DNA from: Christensenella sp. UBA1431
GTDB lineage: Bacteria > Bacillota > Clostridia > Christensenellales > UBA1431
Direction: 5' to 3'
Assembly (NCBI GenBank): GCA_002329665.1
Contig: DCTV01000041.1
Location: 1 to 24,828 of the forward strand
DNA: 24,828 nt
Within the stretch, counting starts at the first letter, position 1; each line of letters begins with the position of its first letter. The notes below the pieces were generated by a model, which was not told the DNA's origin, did not search any database, and worked only from the letters and a program-made list of their open reading frames with translations. The position numbers and the translations under genes were made by a program. Positions 15,701-22,232 of this stretch are shown here, one piece after another.

Positions 15701-18700
15701 CATATTCTACGAAGTTCATCCAGGTAAGTTCGCGTATTTCCTCGGGCGTGAGCACCTGAACCCGCTTTAGTGGAATTTGGGTTTGCTCCGTCAACGTTTG
15801 AAGCAGATTCGTAAAATGGCGTGCCATTTGCACTATGCTGTTTTTCTTGAACAGCGCGGTGTTGTATTCGAATTCGCAGCGCAGGGAGCGCGCGTTGTCG
15901 TATACTTCCAGCGTCAGGTCCAGCTTCGCGGTGCCGGGATCGAACGGGCAGAGGCTGACCTTGAGGCCCTCCATCTGAGGGAGCGAACCGCTTATAGTCT
16001 GCAGGACCAGCATCGTATCGAACAGGGGGTTGCGGCTCAGGGAACGCGCGATGCCCAGGTCGCTCACGATCAGATCGAGGGGATAATCCGCATTCTGTAA
16101 AGCCAAGAGGCAGTTTTCGCGCACGGTGCTGAGGAATTCCCCGAAGGTCATGTCGCTCCTTGGGAAACTGCGTATCGGGAGCGTGTTGACGAACATCCCG
16201 GGCATGTCTTTGAGTTCGTCGCGCGAGCGTCCGGCCACGGGGACGCCTACCACGATGTCTTCCTGCGACGTGTATTTGTAGAGGAACACGTTGTATACCG
16301 CGAAGAACAGCATGAAAAGCGTCACGTCCTGCCCCTGGGCAAAGTTTCGCAGCTTCTCCGAAAGCGTTTCCGGGAGCGTGAAGCGCATGCGCGCGCCCGC
16401 AAACGTTTGCAGCGCGCCACGCGGGCGGTCCGTGTGCAGGTTCAGCAGTGGCACCCCGTCGCCGAGCGCGGCTTTCCAGTATGCGCCCTGCTTTTTGCCC
16501 GCTTCCGAAGCCAGGAAGTCGAGGTGCCACATCGTATAATCCTTGTATTCGATGTCTTTGCCAAGCGGGAGTTTGTTGCTGTAAAGGGCGAAGAGTTCCT
16601 TTAGCAGTATATCCATGGAGTGCCCGTCGCAGACGCTGTGGTGGATATTGATATAGAGGATATGGCTCTGCTGTCCCCTGCTGAGCAAGGTTGCACGCAA
16701 CAGCGGCGGCACGGAAAGATCGAAGGGCCTGTTCAGGTTTTTAAGCGCCGAACGCAGGCCCGATGGAGGGCAGTCGTCGACTTCCAGGCTGAAATCGACA
16801 TGTTTGCGTATCTGCTGGCAAAGCCTGTTTCCGTGCATCACGAACCCTGTGCGAAGGATCCCGTGGCGCCGGATCAGGGCCTGAAAAGCCTTTTCCAGGG
16901 CCGCTACGTCCAGCGGGCCGGTGATTTTGAGCGCGAGCGGGATGTTGTAGACCGTCTGCGACCCGTCCCCGATCGAGAGCACGTACATGCGCATCTGCGC
17001 GGGAGAGACAGGGTAATACCGCCGTGCGGGAACGGGCCGGATCGGCCTGTAGTCCTGCTTGTCGGCGCTGTCGATGCACTCGGCGCATGCCTTGAGCGAA
17101 GGCGCGCGGTACATGTCTTCGAGTGAGATGTCGACATGGAAGGTGTTCTGCACTTCGCCCATCGCGGCGACGATGCTCAGCGAATCGCCCCCGATGTCGA
17201 AAAAGCTGTCGTTGCGCCCTATGGGGTGGACTTTGAGGATCCTGCTCCAGATGGAGGCGAGGGCTTTTTCGGTTTCGGTGGCGGGCGGATCGAAGTCGTC
17301 GACGACGGTGGTGATCGCATGTTTGAGCGGGTCGGGCAGGCGCTTTTTATCGAGCTTCCCGCTGAAATTGAGCGGGAGTTCGTCGAGAACGACGAAATAG
17401 GACGGGATCATGTAGCCGGGCAGGTCGCGCGAGAGCACCGTGATGAGTTGCGAACGGGTGGGGAGGTCGCTGCCGCAGATGTATGCGCAAAGGTATTTTC
17501 GGCCGTTTTCGTCCGCTCTCCGGTCGACCACCGCGCAGGAACGGACGCCTTGGACCTGGGACAGGCGGTTTTCGATCTCGCCCAGCTCGATCCTGTAGCC
17601 CCTGATCTTCACCTGCTGGTCTACGCGGCCCAGGAATTCGATGTCGCCCAGCGGGTACCAGCGCGCCAGGTCCCCCGTGCGGTACATTTTCTCGCCCGGA
17701 GCGAACGGGTTGTCCACGAAAGCGGCGGCGGTTAGTTCGGGCCGATTGACATAGCCGCGCGCGAGGCCGCGGCCGCTGATGTAAAGTTCCCCGTAAACGC
17801 CGATGGGCACGGGATTCTTGTGCGCGTCGAGTATGTATATCTTCGTGTTGGGCATCGGCTTGCCAATATTGACGCTCCTGCTGTCCGTGAGGTCTTTGCA
17901 GGTTGCGGCGATGGTGATTTCCGTCGGCCCGTAAAAATTCAGGATACGGGCGCCCGTGCAGGCTTTGATCTTGCGAAGGAGCGCATCGGAAAGCACGTCG
18001 CCGCCCAGCATGATCTCGCGGACGTGGGGCAGGCACTTCCGGGCGAGTTCGTCGCTCAGAAGAAGCTGCATGCGCGACGGCGTGAACATGAGCTTGTTCA
18101 CTTTGTTTTTCTCCAGGAGCCGGGCCAGCTTGCGCGGGATCGACGTTTCGTGTTCTGCCGCCAGCACCAGCGTCGCGCCGCTGACCAGCGTCGGGAGCGA
18201 CTCCATGATGAACAGGTCGAACGAGATGGAAGCGGCGCAGAGCACGCGGTTCCCGGGGGAGAAATCCATGATGGAACAGAGCGAATACAGGAAATGGACG
18301 ATCGAACGGTGCTCGATGGCAACGCCCTTGGGCATCCCTGTAGACCCTGAAGTATAGATGACATAGGCCAGATCTTCCGGTTTGATGCGCACCTTGGGCG
18401 AAGTCCCTTTCAGTCCCCGGATCGTATCGGTCGTGAGTATCTCGATACTGAGGTCCTGGCGGAAGCGGTCAAGGAGCCTTTCGGAGAGCAGCAGCGCACG
18501 CGCGCCGCAGTCTTCGAGCATATAGGAGACCCTCTCTGCAGGCAGTTCGGGGTTGATGGGCAGGAACGCGCAGCCCGCCTTAAGCACGCCGAGTATGCAT
18601 ACGGGAAGGTCGAGCGAACGGTCGACCATCACACCCACGATGCTGTCCGGGCCCAGGCCCATCGCCCGCAGCCTCCTTGCGAGCGCCCCGGCCCTTGCGT

Positions 18701-20171
18701 CGAGCTTGGCGTAGGTGAGGGAGCTTTCGCCGGCGATAACGGCGACGGCACCGGGAGAGCGCATCACCTGCGCCTTCCAGAGATCGGCCAGGGATTTGCC
18801 TTCTGGAAACTCGGTTTTGGTATCGTTGAACCGGTTCAAAATGCGGTCGGCTTCCTCGACCGTGAGCATATTGAGCCGGGCAAGGTTCTTTTTGGGGTAT
18901 GCGAGCACGTCGTTGATGATGCAGAACATGTGCTCGTGGATGTATTCGATCTCCTTGAGGGAAAACAGGGGAACGTGATGGTCGTAGTCCATGATGAACC
19001 TGCCTTCGCCCTCGTGGTCGTCCACGTGAATGCTCAGCGACGTGACCTGATGACCGGAAAAATGCCACCGACCCTCTTCGGTGAAAGCCCTTGTCTTCTT
19101 GTCGAACATCGCATTCTGGTAGGACAGGGTAATGTCGTAGAGCGATTCGAGGCCTTTGTGCGTTTTGCGGAGGTCCTGCAAGAGCAGGTTGTACGGATAC
19201 TTTTGGTGCTTGAGCACGGACATCCAGGCGTTCGAGACCGTCTGCATGAATCTGTCGAAAGGCAGGTTTTCGTCGATCTCGATGCGCACGGGGACGGTGC
19301 TCACATACATGCCGATCGACGTTTTCGACTCCTGCGTGGTGCGGTTGACTACCGGAGCGCCCACGACGATGTCGCGTTTGCCGGTCACCCGGAAGATATA
19401 GGCGCTCAGCGCGCTCATGAAGAAGGTGAAGATGGATTTGTTCGTCTGCCGGCAATACGCCCTGATCTGTTCGGAGAGTTTCGGCTGCAGCATGAACGCC
19501 TTACGCCGCGCCCGCGTCCCGTAGTAGGTTTCTTTTTTCTCTTTTAACACGGTGGGCTCGGGCGGGGATTCGAAACGCCGGTTCCAGAACTGCCTGTCCA
19601 TGACGAAACGCTTTGATTCCAGATACTTCCGTTCGTTGTGGATGTAATCGATATACGATCCCGGCGGGTCCTGGTTGAGGGGTTCGCCCGAGAGCAGCGC
19701 ACGGTAATTGTCGATCACTATGCCGGAAGCCAGGACCAGGGAAAACCCGTCGGACATGATATGGTGCACCTTCGCATAAAGCGCGCCTTTGCCGCCGGGC
19801 AACTTGATGATCGCGAAATAATACAGGCAGGAATCGAGCATGGTCATCGGCGCCGCCGTCTGGGCCTGGTCCCACTCGAAAAGCTGGCGGAGGCCGGAGG
19901 AGCTGAAATCGATGACGTCGATCCTTTGGTCCGTAAACGGGGCTATGTATTGGAAGGGGACGCCGTTGACTTCCGTTATGCGCAGGCGGATCGTGTCGTT
20001 CTTTTCGATGAACGCCAGCACGGCTTTTTCTATGTACTCAAGGTTGAGCTTTCCCTTGATCTTTAGGGTGCCCGCGATATTCCACATGCTGGTGCCCGGA
20101 TGAAGTTTTTCGCTGTACCAGATACGGCGCTGCGGGTGTGAAAGCGGGTAAAGGTTTTTTTCTTCCTTCAT
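12780..20171 (-). CDS. Two-module NRPS with terminal reductase, C-A-T-C-A-T-R
   Basis: A 2463-residue synthetase that should join two amino acids and release the product reductively. Domains in order: C1 (5-437, HHIMSDG at 136-142), A1 (459-950, YTSGSTGMPKG at 606-616), T1 (962-1033, GGDS with S997), C2 (1051-1482, HHSVCDG at 1177-1183, LCL-like), A2 (1497-1977, YTSGSTGLPKG from 1640), T2 (1997-2067, LGGSS with S2029) and R (2097-2463, GATGYLG at 2104-2110, YVKTK at 2267-2271). There is no epimerase or thioesterase. A condensation domain at the very start suggests acylation of the first residue. Specificity residues read by eye are DLMMMGFIAK (A1) and DIEQAGWVYK (A2), neither confidently assignable. 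The ATG at 20171 has AAGGTGG about 6 nt upstream; a TTG at 20210 overlapping the transferase stop is the alternative. Positions 14160-15420 (A2) are clearly AT-richer. It is the second gene of a minus-strand operon. Confidence 0.93.
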   Translation of the reverse strand: MKEEKNLYPLSHPQRRIWYSEKLHPGTSMWNIAGTLKIKGKLNLEYIEKAVLAFIEKNDTIRLRITEVNGVPFQYIAPFTDQRIDVIDFSSSGLRQLFEWDQAQTAAPMTMLDSCLYYFAIIKLPGGKGALYAKVHHIMSDGFSLVLASGIVIDNYRALLSGEPLNQDPPGSYIDYIHNERKYLESKRFVMDRQFWNRRFESPPEPTVLKEKKETYYGTRARRKAFMLQPKLSEQIRAYCRQTNKSIFTFFMSALSAYIFRVTGKRDIVVGAPVVNRTTQESKTSIGMYVSTVPVRIEIDENLPFDRFMQTVSNAWMSVLKHQKYPYNLLLQDLRKTHKGLESLYDITLSYQNAMFDKKTRAFTEEGRWHFSGHQVTSLSIHVDDHEGEGRFIMDYDHHVPLFSLKEIEYIHEHMFCIINDVLAYPKKNLARLNMLTVEEADRILNRFNDTKTEFPEGKSLADLWKAQVMRSPGAVAVIAGESSLTYAKLDARAGALARRLRAMGLGPDSIVGVMVDRSLDLPVCILGVLKAGCAFLPINPELPAERVSYMLEDCGARALLLSERLLDRFRQDLSIEILTTDTIRGLKGTSPKVRIKPEDLAYVIYTSGSTGMPKGVAIEHRSIVHFLYSLCSIMDFSPGNRVLCAASISFDLFIMESLPTLVSGATLVLAAEHETSIPRKLARLLEKNKVNKLMFTPSRMQLLLSDELARKCLPHVREIMLGGDVLSDALLRKIKACTGARILNFYGPTEITIAATCKDLTDSRSVNIGKPMPNTKIYILDAHKNPVPIGVYGELYISGRGLARGYVNRPELTAAAFVDNPFAPGEKMYRTGDLARWYPLGDIEFLGRVDQQVKIRGYRIELGEIENRLSQVQGVRSCAVVDRRADENGRKYLCAYICGSDLPTRSQLITVLSRDLPGYMIPSYFVVLDELPLNFSGKLDKKRLPDPLKHAITTVVDDFDPPATETEKALASIWSRILKVHPIGRNDSFFDIGGDSLSIVAAMGEVQNTFHVDISLEDMYRAPSLKACAECIDSADKQDYRPIRPVPARRYYPVSPAQMRMYVLSIGDGSQTVYNIPLALKITGPLDVAALEKAFQALIRRHGILRTGFVMHGNRLCQQIRKHVDFSLEVDDCPPSGLRSALKNLNRPFDLSVPPLLRATLLSRGQQSHILYINIHHSVCDGHSMDILLKELFALYSNKLPLGKDIEYKDYTMWHLDFLASEAGKKQGAYWKAALGDGVPLLNLHTDRPRGALQTFAGARMRFTLPETLSEKLRNFAQGQDVTLFMLFFAVYNVFLYKYTSQEDIVVGVPVAGRSRDELKDMPGMFVNTLPIRSFPRSDMTFGEFLSTVRENCLLALQNADYPLDLIVSDLGIARSLSRNPLFDTMLVLQTISGSLPQMEGLKVSLCPFDPGTAKLDLTLEVYDNARSLRCEFEYNTALFKKNSIVQMARHFTNLLQTLTEQTQIPLKRVQVLTPEEIRELTWMNFVEYELDSTKSIQGLFEQRVYEHPEKPALIMEGTSLTYAQLNDRANQIARHLIGLGVQRNEIVAVCLRRSFDLVAGILGVLKAGAAYLPIDPEYPKERIRFVLSDSQAAVLLTDCPDFDGYLATTVNTDSILLYEDAANPCIPELHGDLAYVIYTSGSTGLPKGVAIARVSLLNYYEGAKRVHNFRAEDICVSITTVAFDIFVEDTLVPLFCGCTVVLSSDEESKQPHLVADLLNTQKAAYIQATPTRMLLMMSDSSFKKAISRLRIIALGGEPVPLSLLKLLKRHTNARIINWYGPTEATVYCTVKDLTKSSRITIGHPILNMRMYVLDKHQNFVPPGVPGEGYISGIGVSVGYIHREKLTKERFLPDPFVPGDIMYRTGDVCRLNSSGDLEMLGRVDYQVKIHGHRIELGEIETTIRSFPNIVESVVKDFGANTDKYLAAYFTASQPVDLSELREHLGKQLPAYMIPSRLIEVDNIPLTSNGKIDRKALPEPSIEDVVHTSSQTHVPLTKNERIMRRIWSKILGVKNIGPDDNFFALGGSSLDVIRVQAAILQYDWRIRTQDFYDLQTLRAVCNAIGQVPKNQGGEQGPEARKNVAVNRADKPLGGVKLDRVLLTGATGYLGVHILHELITAYDSTVYCLVRDNKHIESTQRLKQTLAFYFGAERSERLTKNIRLVQGDVSSRYLGIQKKEWEALGKSVSAVIHCAALTSHIGRAELFTQVNVTGTENVVAFCEQAGASLMHVSTISVSGTRYTDDPGKNGTFSEDCYYIGQNYLDNEYVKTKFMAEGAVLDAIDRGLDARIFRVGNLTCRYEDAKFQINPHANAFAQRIRSLATLGCVPMGMLAATLDMTPVDKCAQAILALSRLDGMTMRVFHVYNPHDMTVSDLVGAMRAEGVNVDTVSNEAFGALLKDLSRKGDLEGLSGIMAEAGSDMPAPLIVPASTKTKECLSLAGFEWPRPEIEYIRSFVHSLLFAH

Positions 20172-20206
20172 GCAAACCACCTTGCATACGTTTTTTTGAT
20201 ACGGGA

Positions 20207-20872
20207 TCAAAAATCATCCAGTTCGTCCAGGGTCGGCATTATTACGGCTGCGGGAGGCGCGCCGAAAGCGAGGCAGGCGGCGGCCTGGTAGCCGTCCCAA
20301 AGGGAGTAGAGCCCGAATGTGTACCCCGGCACATTGAACATGACGGCATCGCCTTCAATCGTGAAGGACAGGGACCGAAGCTCGCAGGCTATGCCCTGGC
20401 CGGTCTGCTTAAGATAACTCTCCTTGAGCGTCCAGATCCTGAAAAAGAACCCATCTTTGTCGGTGCTGCCTTTAAAAGCCGCCAGTTCGCATTCTGACAT
20501 GACCCGCCTGGCCAGCGCTGGCTCGACCCGGCGTACGCGCTCTACGTCCGCTCCGACAGGCGCGCCGTGGACAGCGCAAAACGCGGCCGCGCCCGAATGG
20601 CTCAGGCTGAAGTGCGGGGCGCCGGGGCCCGTGAAATACGGTTTGCCCGCCGGGGTGCGGGCCAGCTTCAAGGATTGCGCGTCCACGCCGCAGGCGTCCC
20701 TTATTGCGTACAGGAGCAAACGTCTCGTGCACAAACGGGTCGCCGCGTCCTGGGGGTTGCGTTGATCGAGGATGCGCGCGCGCGTTTCCCCGTCGAGCCA
20801 GCGGAGCCAGCGCGAAGCGGGGAGTTCCCGCAGCGAAGGCGGCGCCTTGACGGCGTAGAGTTGCGCCGTCAT
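20207..20872 (-). CDS. Sfp-type 4'-phosphopantetheinyl transferase
   Basis: Transfers phosphopantetheine from coenzyme A to carrier-protein serines, here surely S997 and S2029 of the neighbouring NRPS. The 221 residues show GKPYF (about 76-80), HFSLSHSG (87-94), the magnesium site VGADVE (D109, E111) and FFFRIWTLKESYLKQTGQG with E151, the hallmark of the Sfp/AcpT group. The size fits the Sfp class, not the shorter AcpS. The gene ends 35 nt before the NRPS ATG, or overlaps the alternative TTG. The ATG at 20872 lacks a good ribosome-binding site. Upstream, a GGAGG plus ATG at 20908 opens an in-frame reading of eight codons that ends in TGA 12 nt before this ATG. Translation may therefore rely on re-initiation, or the original N-terminus has been lost. 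Confidence 0.92.
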   Translation of the reverse strand: MTAQLYAVKAPPSLRELPASRWLRWLDGETRARILDQRNPQDAATRLCTRRLLLYAIRDACGVDAQSLKLARTPAGKPYFTGPGAPHFSLSHSGAAAFCAVHGAPVGADVERVRRVEPALARRVMSECELAAFKGSTDKDGFFFRIWTLKESYLKQTGQGIACELRSLSFTIEGDAVMFNVPGYTFGLYSLWDGYQAAACLAFGAPPAAVIMPTLDELDDF

Positions 20873-20881
20873 ATTGCTGAT

Positions 20882-20908
20882 TCACTGCCCCGAATCGCAA
20901 ACCGGCAT
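20882..20908 (-). CDS. Upstream ORF of 8 codons in the transferase leader
   Basis: ATG CCG GTT TGC GAT TCG GGG CAG TGA encodes MPVCDSGQ. A strong GGAGG lies 4 nt before the ATG, and the frame is the same as the transferase, whose own ATG follows 9 nt after the TGA. It may be a leader peptide feeding re-initiation, or the remains of the original start interrupted by a nonsense codon. The peptide is too short for any family call. Confidence 0.35.
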   Translation of the reverse strand: MPVCDSGQ

Positions 20909-20965
20909 TTTTCCTCCGAAATGCCCCGGGCGGATTCCGGCCGGAAAACGAAAACCTTTCCGGCC
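20904..20965 (-). promoter_or_regulatory. Two leader hairpins at the ribosome-binding site of the NRPS operon
   Basis: On the minus strand GGCCGGAAA (20965-20957) pairs with TTTCCGGCC (20947-20939). Directly after it, GGCATTT (20925-20919) pairs with AAATGCC (20910-20904). The second hairpin carries GGAGG in its 8-nt loop and the upstream ATG in its 3' arm, so folding would expose or block initiation. This is a plausible translational control point; no known riboswitch was recognised. Confidence 0.4.
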
Positions 20966-21175
20966 AGGCCCGGTAAACCGGTGCAAAACCCGTTGCGGTC
21001 TGGCTGATGCGAGGCATCGATTTTTGTAAAACTTACGATTATTTTATAATAAAGCATGTTATATTACCTTTCGGACGTTTGAAATTCCTGTAACGGTTGA
21101 TATTCTCTGCATGGTCATGTGTTAAAGCGCGGCAGTATGGGATTCGTTTGGTATGACGCACACAGGATCGATTTG

Positions 21176-21253
21176 TTTGCGGCATGATACATACATAACC
21201 CGCACACTAATATAATACTGTTTTTAGAAATAATTGCAATATTATGCCGCAAA
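21176..21253. repeat. 10-bp inverted repeat bracketing the operon promoter
   Basis: TTTGCGGCAT (21176-21185) and ATGCCGCAAA (21244-21253) are exact inverted copies, 58 nt apart, flanking an AT-rich stretch that holds the best promoter candidate. Such an arrangement fits paired operators. It also fits a long hairpin in the 3' region of the HAD phosphatase message, which ends 20 nt away. Confidence 0.5.
21212..21239 (-). promoter_or_regulatory. Candidate promoter of the transferase-NRPS-kinase-regulator operon
   Basis: On the minus strand TTGCAA (21239-21234) and TATTAT (21217-21212) are spaced by 16 nt. A start near 21205 would give a leader of about 330 nt. A second AT-rich stretch near 21040-21065 could hold an alternative promoter. 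The + strand also shows TATAAT at 21211-21216, without a gene to serve. Apart from the elements listed, the 20909-21272 region holds nothing recognisable. Confidence 0.4.
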
Positions 21254-21272
21254 ACGACAGAGACGATCCCGG

Positions 21273-21956
21273 CTAGTCGGCGGCGTTTTCGCAGCGACAT
21301 CGGCATCCTAACAGGAATTCAGAGAGTTCCTTGGGCGTGCTTGCGATATAGTCCGGGCCGGCGGCCTCGAGGAATTCGCGCGTGCGGTATCCCCAGTCCA
21401 CGGCGATCGTGACCATTTGGGCGTTCCTGCCGGTATAAATGTCGCCGTCCGAATCGCCGATGAACGCGCATTCATGCGGCGCAGCCCCCGACAGGCGCGC
21501 GCAGGCAAGGGCGTCAGTGGGGTCGGGCTTTTCCTTCGAACCCTCGCGCTCCCCAAATATTGCGAGGAAGGTTATTTCGGGGAAGAAGGCTTTGGCCAAA
21601 AGCTTTGCCTGGTGATCGGCCTTGTTGGTTACGATACAGAGCGCGATATCGTTGTTGGTGAGCGTCTTCAACAGTTCCGGGACGCCTTCGAAGGGCCGGG
21701 TGCAGGCCGTCAGGTGCTCGTCATAGTGTTTGAGCGCGAGCCTGAGCATCGCGTCCACGTTCTGCCTGGTACGGGCGTGCTCGGGCATCGCAAGGGTCAT
21801 CAGGTTACTCACACCGTTGCCGATGAAAGCCTTGTAGTTATCTATTGGATGCACGGGAAACCCGAGGACGGACAGGGCATAGTTTCCGGCGTTTGCGATG
21901 TCCTCAAACGTATCTGTGAGTGTTCCGTCCATGTCAAAGATGCATGTTTTAATCAC
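21273..21956 (-). CDS. HAD-superfamily phosphatase, phosphoglycolate phosphatase-like
   Basis: A 227-residue haloacid dehalogenase hydrolase of the Gph/PpaX group. Motif I is CIFDMDGTLTDT (nucleophile D8, acid D10). The helical cap follows (about 16-90), then motif II CIVTNKADH, a lysine in GSKEKPDP and motif IV AFIGDSDGDIYTGRNA. The substrate could be phosphoglycolate, pyrophosphate or another small phosphoester; the sequence does not decide. The start is GTG at 21956, with AGGAGGG 6 nt upstream, placing motif I at the usual position. An ATG at 22073 would add 39 residues encoded across a terminator-like hairpin and is rejected. The C-terminus carries an unusual CRCRC cluster. The gene lies just upstream of the NRPS operon on the same strand but is separated from it by 400 nt. 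Confidence 0.85.
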   Translation of the reverse strand: MIKTCIFDMDGTLTDTFEDIANAGNYALSVLGFPVHPIDNYKAFIGNGVSNLMTLAMPEHARTRQNVDAMLRLALKHYDEHLTACTRPFEGVPELLKTLTNNDIALCIVTNKADHQAKLLAKAFFPEITFLAIFGEREGSKEKPDPTDALACARLSGAAPHECAFIGDSDGDIYTGRNAQMVTIAVDWGYRTREFLEAAGPDYIASTPKELSEFLLGCRCRCENAAD

Positions 21957-22014
21957 TGTTGTCCCTCCTGGCGGTGTCCTTTTCATATAGATTACCACGG
22001 AAACAGCCGCCAAT

Positions 22015-22071
22015 AAAGCAAAAGATCGGCAGTTCTCCCTGTCAACTACCTGTTGGATGAACTGCCCGATC
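22015..22071 (-). terminator. Attenuator-like terminator in the HAD phosphatase leader
   Basis: On the minus strand GATCGGGCAGTTC (22071-22059) pairs with GAACTGCCGATC (22035-22024, one bulge), with a smaller CAAC/GTTG pair inside the loop, and is followed by TTTTGCTTT. It precedes the GTG start by about 60 nt, and no gene ends upstream of it, because the neighbour is divergent. It therefore probably terminates the phosphatase's own transcript conditionally. Confidence 0.5.
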
Positions 22072-22232
22072 ATGGTATTCTTAGTTATAAGTACTATTCA
22101 CACCCGACCAGACGACACCTTTCCCCCGTGAGGCACGGGCGCCGTCCCGTTTCGTTAAAACTGCAAGAGAAGCCGCAAAGCCGGATTATTATGAGTAGCT
22201 CCCCGACGCCGTCCAAATAGTTAAGGGTTGAT

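Noticed and set aside
20169..20210. TTG start of the NRPS overlapping the transferase stop
   Set aside because: It would give tight coupling, but no ribosome-binding site precedes it, and the extra 13 residues lie before the normal start of a C domain. The ATG at 20171 has AAGGTGG.
21115..21306. 63-codon frame on - overlapping the end of the HAD phosphatase
   Set aside because: No ribosome-binding site, low-complexity AT-rich translation, and overlap with the promoter region and inverted repeat.
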